Assembly (NCBI GenBank): GCA_016929795.1
Contig: JAFGIA010000432.1
Coordinates: 1 to 12,255 of the forward strand
Reading direction: 5' to 3'
From: Anaerolineae bacterium
GTDB lineage: Bacteria; Chloroflexota; Anaerolineae; JAAYZQ01
DNA length: 12,255 nucleotides
The notes under the pieces are model-generated. The model had not been told where the DNA came from and searched no databases. It saw nothing but the letters and a program-made list of their open reading frames with translations. Below, in pieces: positions 11,175 to 12,255 of the stretch (position 1 is its first letter; each line of letters starts with the position of its first letter). The translations under genes were made by a program, and so were the position numbers.

Positions 11175-12112
11175 TATTCTTCCGACCGTATCTCCACCAC
11201 ATTCGCCACCCAGCTCGCCCGGCTCCGCTCCGGCAGCACCAGCATCACCGGCGGCACGCCGTCGATCCCGGGTCCCATCGGCTGCACCAGCAGTGCGCCC
11301 TGCGCTTGCCATCCCTCCACCACGTGCTCCTGGCCCGTGGCATCGGTCACCACCAGCAGGCGAAAGTCCTGGATCTTGACCAGCGACCCCACCGCCGCCC
11401 CTTCCATCCGCCCCGCCGTCTTGGCCCTGCGCACCTGGCCATCGGTCTCGCTCTTGAGCATTACATCGGTTTGCTCCACGGTGACGCTTGTCGTCGGCCC
11501 GAGCAACAGCCGCCCGATCGACGTCGCTTCGCCATCCACCCTGAGCGGCGTGGCGGGCCCGACGACGACGATGCGCCATATCCCCTTCAGCCATGTCGAC
11601 ACGTGCAAATTCTCTGCGGCAAAGCGCACGCCGTCCACGTGTGGCATCAGCAGCGCCTCGTCCGTCAGGTTCTCACGGTCGATCGTCACGAACCCACCGT
11701 CACGCGACGTGATCGTCACCGTCTCGAACGTTTCCACCCCGTATGTCGCCAGCAGGTCCGCCAGCCGGATGTGTGTGCCCGGCTGGTCGCGGTAGGGCAA
11801 GATCTCGTTCACCGGGATGTAGCGCGGCTCGGGCACATCGCCCACGAGCAGGATCAGGTTGTTGAATGGCATCAGGGCCATCTCGGCCGATCCATGGTCG
11901 TCGTGGCACGTCTCGCACGTATGGAATTTCTCCGGCTCGTGGCACTCGACGCAGTCGTTCATTGTCTCTGACTCGCTTGCCAGCATGCCCCATGGAAAGT
12001 GGAGTGCAGACCGCGCCGGTGCCGCCACCCGCGCCTCCATCGCCACCGCTGCCACCACACCGCCTACCACCAGCGCCCCGATCACCAACACAATCACGAT
12101 CAAACGCGACAT
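11174..12112 (-). CDS. Exported protein with two c-type haem motifs and a molybdopterin-fold-like domain
   Basis: This 312-residue protein has an N-terminal membrane helix (about 4-24) without a lipobox. Two CXXCH haem-attachment motifs follow closely, CVECH (54-58) and CETCH (66-70), with nearby His64 and His73 as possible axial ligands. From about residue 84 the sequence LILLVGDVPEPRYIPVNEIL, then IRLADLLATYGVETFETVTI, TIDRENLTDEAL and WLKGIWRIVVVG resembles the fold of the nearby lipoprotein's domains. The rest (about 190-312) has beta-rich segments without a known signature. It would sit outside the membrane and carry electrons, perhaps to or from its own or a partner's bound cofactor. 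It is first in the leftward gene run. ATG 12112 is preceded by a GGGGGGCGAGG stretch. Haem motifs are seen; the domain call is inference. Confidence 0.75.
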   Translation of the reverse strand: MSRLIVIVLVIGALVVGGVVAAVAMEARVAAPARSALHFPWGMLASESETMNDCVECHEPEKFHTCETCHDDHGSAEMALMPFNNLILLVGDVPEPRYIPVNEILPYRDQPGTHIRLADLLATYGVETFETVTITSRDGGFVTIDRENLTDEALLMPHVDGVRFAAENLHVSTWLKGIWRIVVVGPATPLRVDGEATSIGRLLLGPTTSVTVEQTDVMLKSETDGQVRRAKTAGRMEGAAVGSLVKIQDFRLLVVTDATGQEHVVEGWQAQGALLVQPMGPGIDGVPPVMLVLPERSRASWVANVVEIRSEE

Positions 12113-12255
12113 CCTCGCCCCCCCGATTTACGATTTACGACTTATGATTGCTGCCACGCTGCAAATATCGGCTCTTTGGGATTTTGCATGGTAGGGGCCA
12201 TATATAGTGGTACCCCGACTAGGCGAAGCGACGATAGCCTTCAAGGTCGAGGTAA
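12113..12255 (-). promoter_or_regulatory. Upstream region of the leftward operon
   Basis: No gene is visible here. Two GATTTAC heptamers (12125-12131, 12132-12138) lie just before the first gene. At 12194-12216 GGGGCC and GGTACCCC flank an AT-rich core (CCATATATAGTGG), an imperfect dyad that could be an operator. TATATA within it could act as a -10, but no clear -35 is found. Confidence 0.3.

Noticed and set aside
1..12255. CRISPR array or rRNA gene
   Set aside because: No regularly spaced direct repeats with unique spacers and no conserved rRNA stretches were seen.

Overview
The window is about 62% GC by eye. It is most likely from a Chloroflexota bacterium, Anaerolineae-like. The best hints are lipoproteins with Pro/Thr/Ala/Glu repeat linkers after the lipobox, short tandem heptamers between genes, and a standalone TiaS-like protein beside an ECF-type ATPase. 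This placement is inference; no rRNA or other marker gene is present.

Left third (1 to about 3376, + strand): the right end of an integrated mobile element. It holds the last codons of an unknown gene, a strongly folded untranslated stretch ending in a textbook terminator, the C-terminal half of a ParM-like actin ATPase, a ParR-like ribbon-helix-helix protein behind an inverted-repeat operator, two small ORFs (one a predicted two-helix membrane protein), and a large serine recombinase. The recombinase frame runs out of the element into the chromosome at about 3370-3380. There it overlaps, antisense, an ECF/CbiO-type ABC ATPase gene whose frame loses family similarity just after the Q-loop. 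The element therefore appears to be integrated in that ATPase gene; the other half of the ATPase and the second att site should lie upstream of the window.

Middle (3272-5002): the interrupted ATPase is translationally coupled to a TiaS-like gene (- strand). Divergent from them are two small + strand genes: an uncharacterised 82-residue protein and a DUF134 (UPF0251) helix-turn-helix protein. The divergent spacer has a perfect consensus sigma70 promoter and a 20-bp perfect palindrome positioned to control both directions.

Right half (5007-12112, all - strand): a probable operon for tungstate/molybdate handling. In transcription order it encodes an exported protein with two haem-c motifs, a lipoprotein phosphodiesterase of the alkaline phosphatase superfamily, a lipoprotein with two domains resembling the molybdopterin-binding (sulfite-oxidase) fold, TupB permease, TupC ATPase, TupA binding lipoprotein, and a molybdenum-storage-protein homologue. 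TupA carries an extra C-terminal domain about 86% identical to the C-terminal domain of the neighbouring lipoprotein. Similar-looking segments may also occur in the phosphodiesterase and haem proteins. TupABC would import the oxyanion, the storage homologue would sequester it in the cytoplasm, and the exported proteins form an uncharacterised outer-face module. The last ~140 bases hold only the upstream region of this operon.
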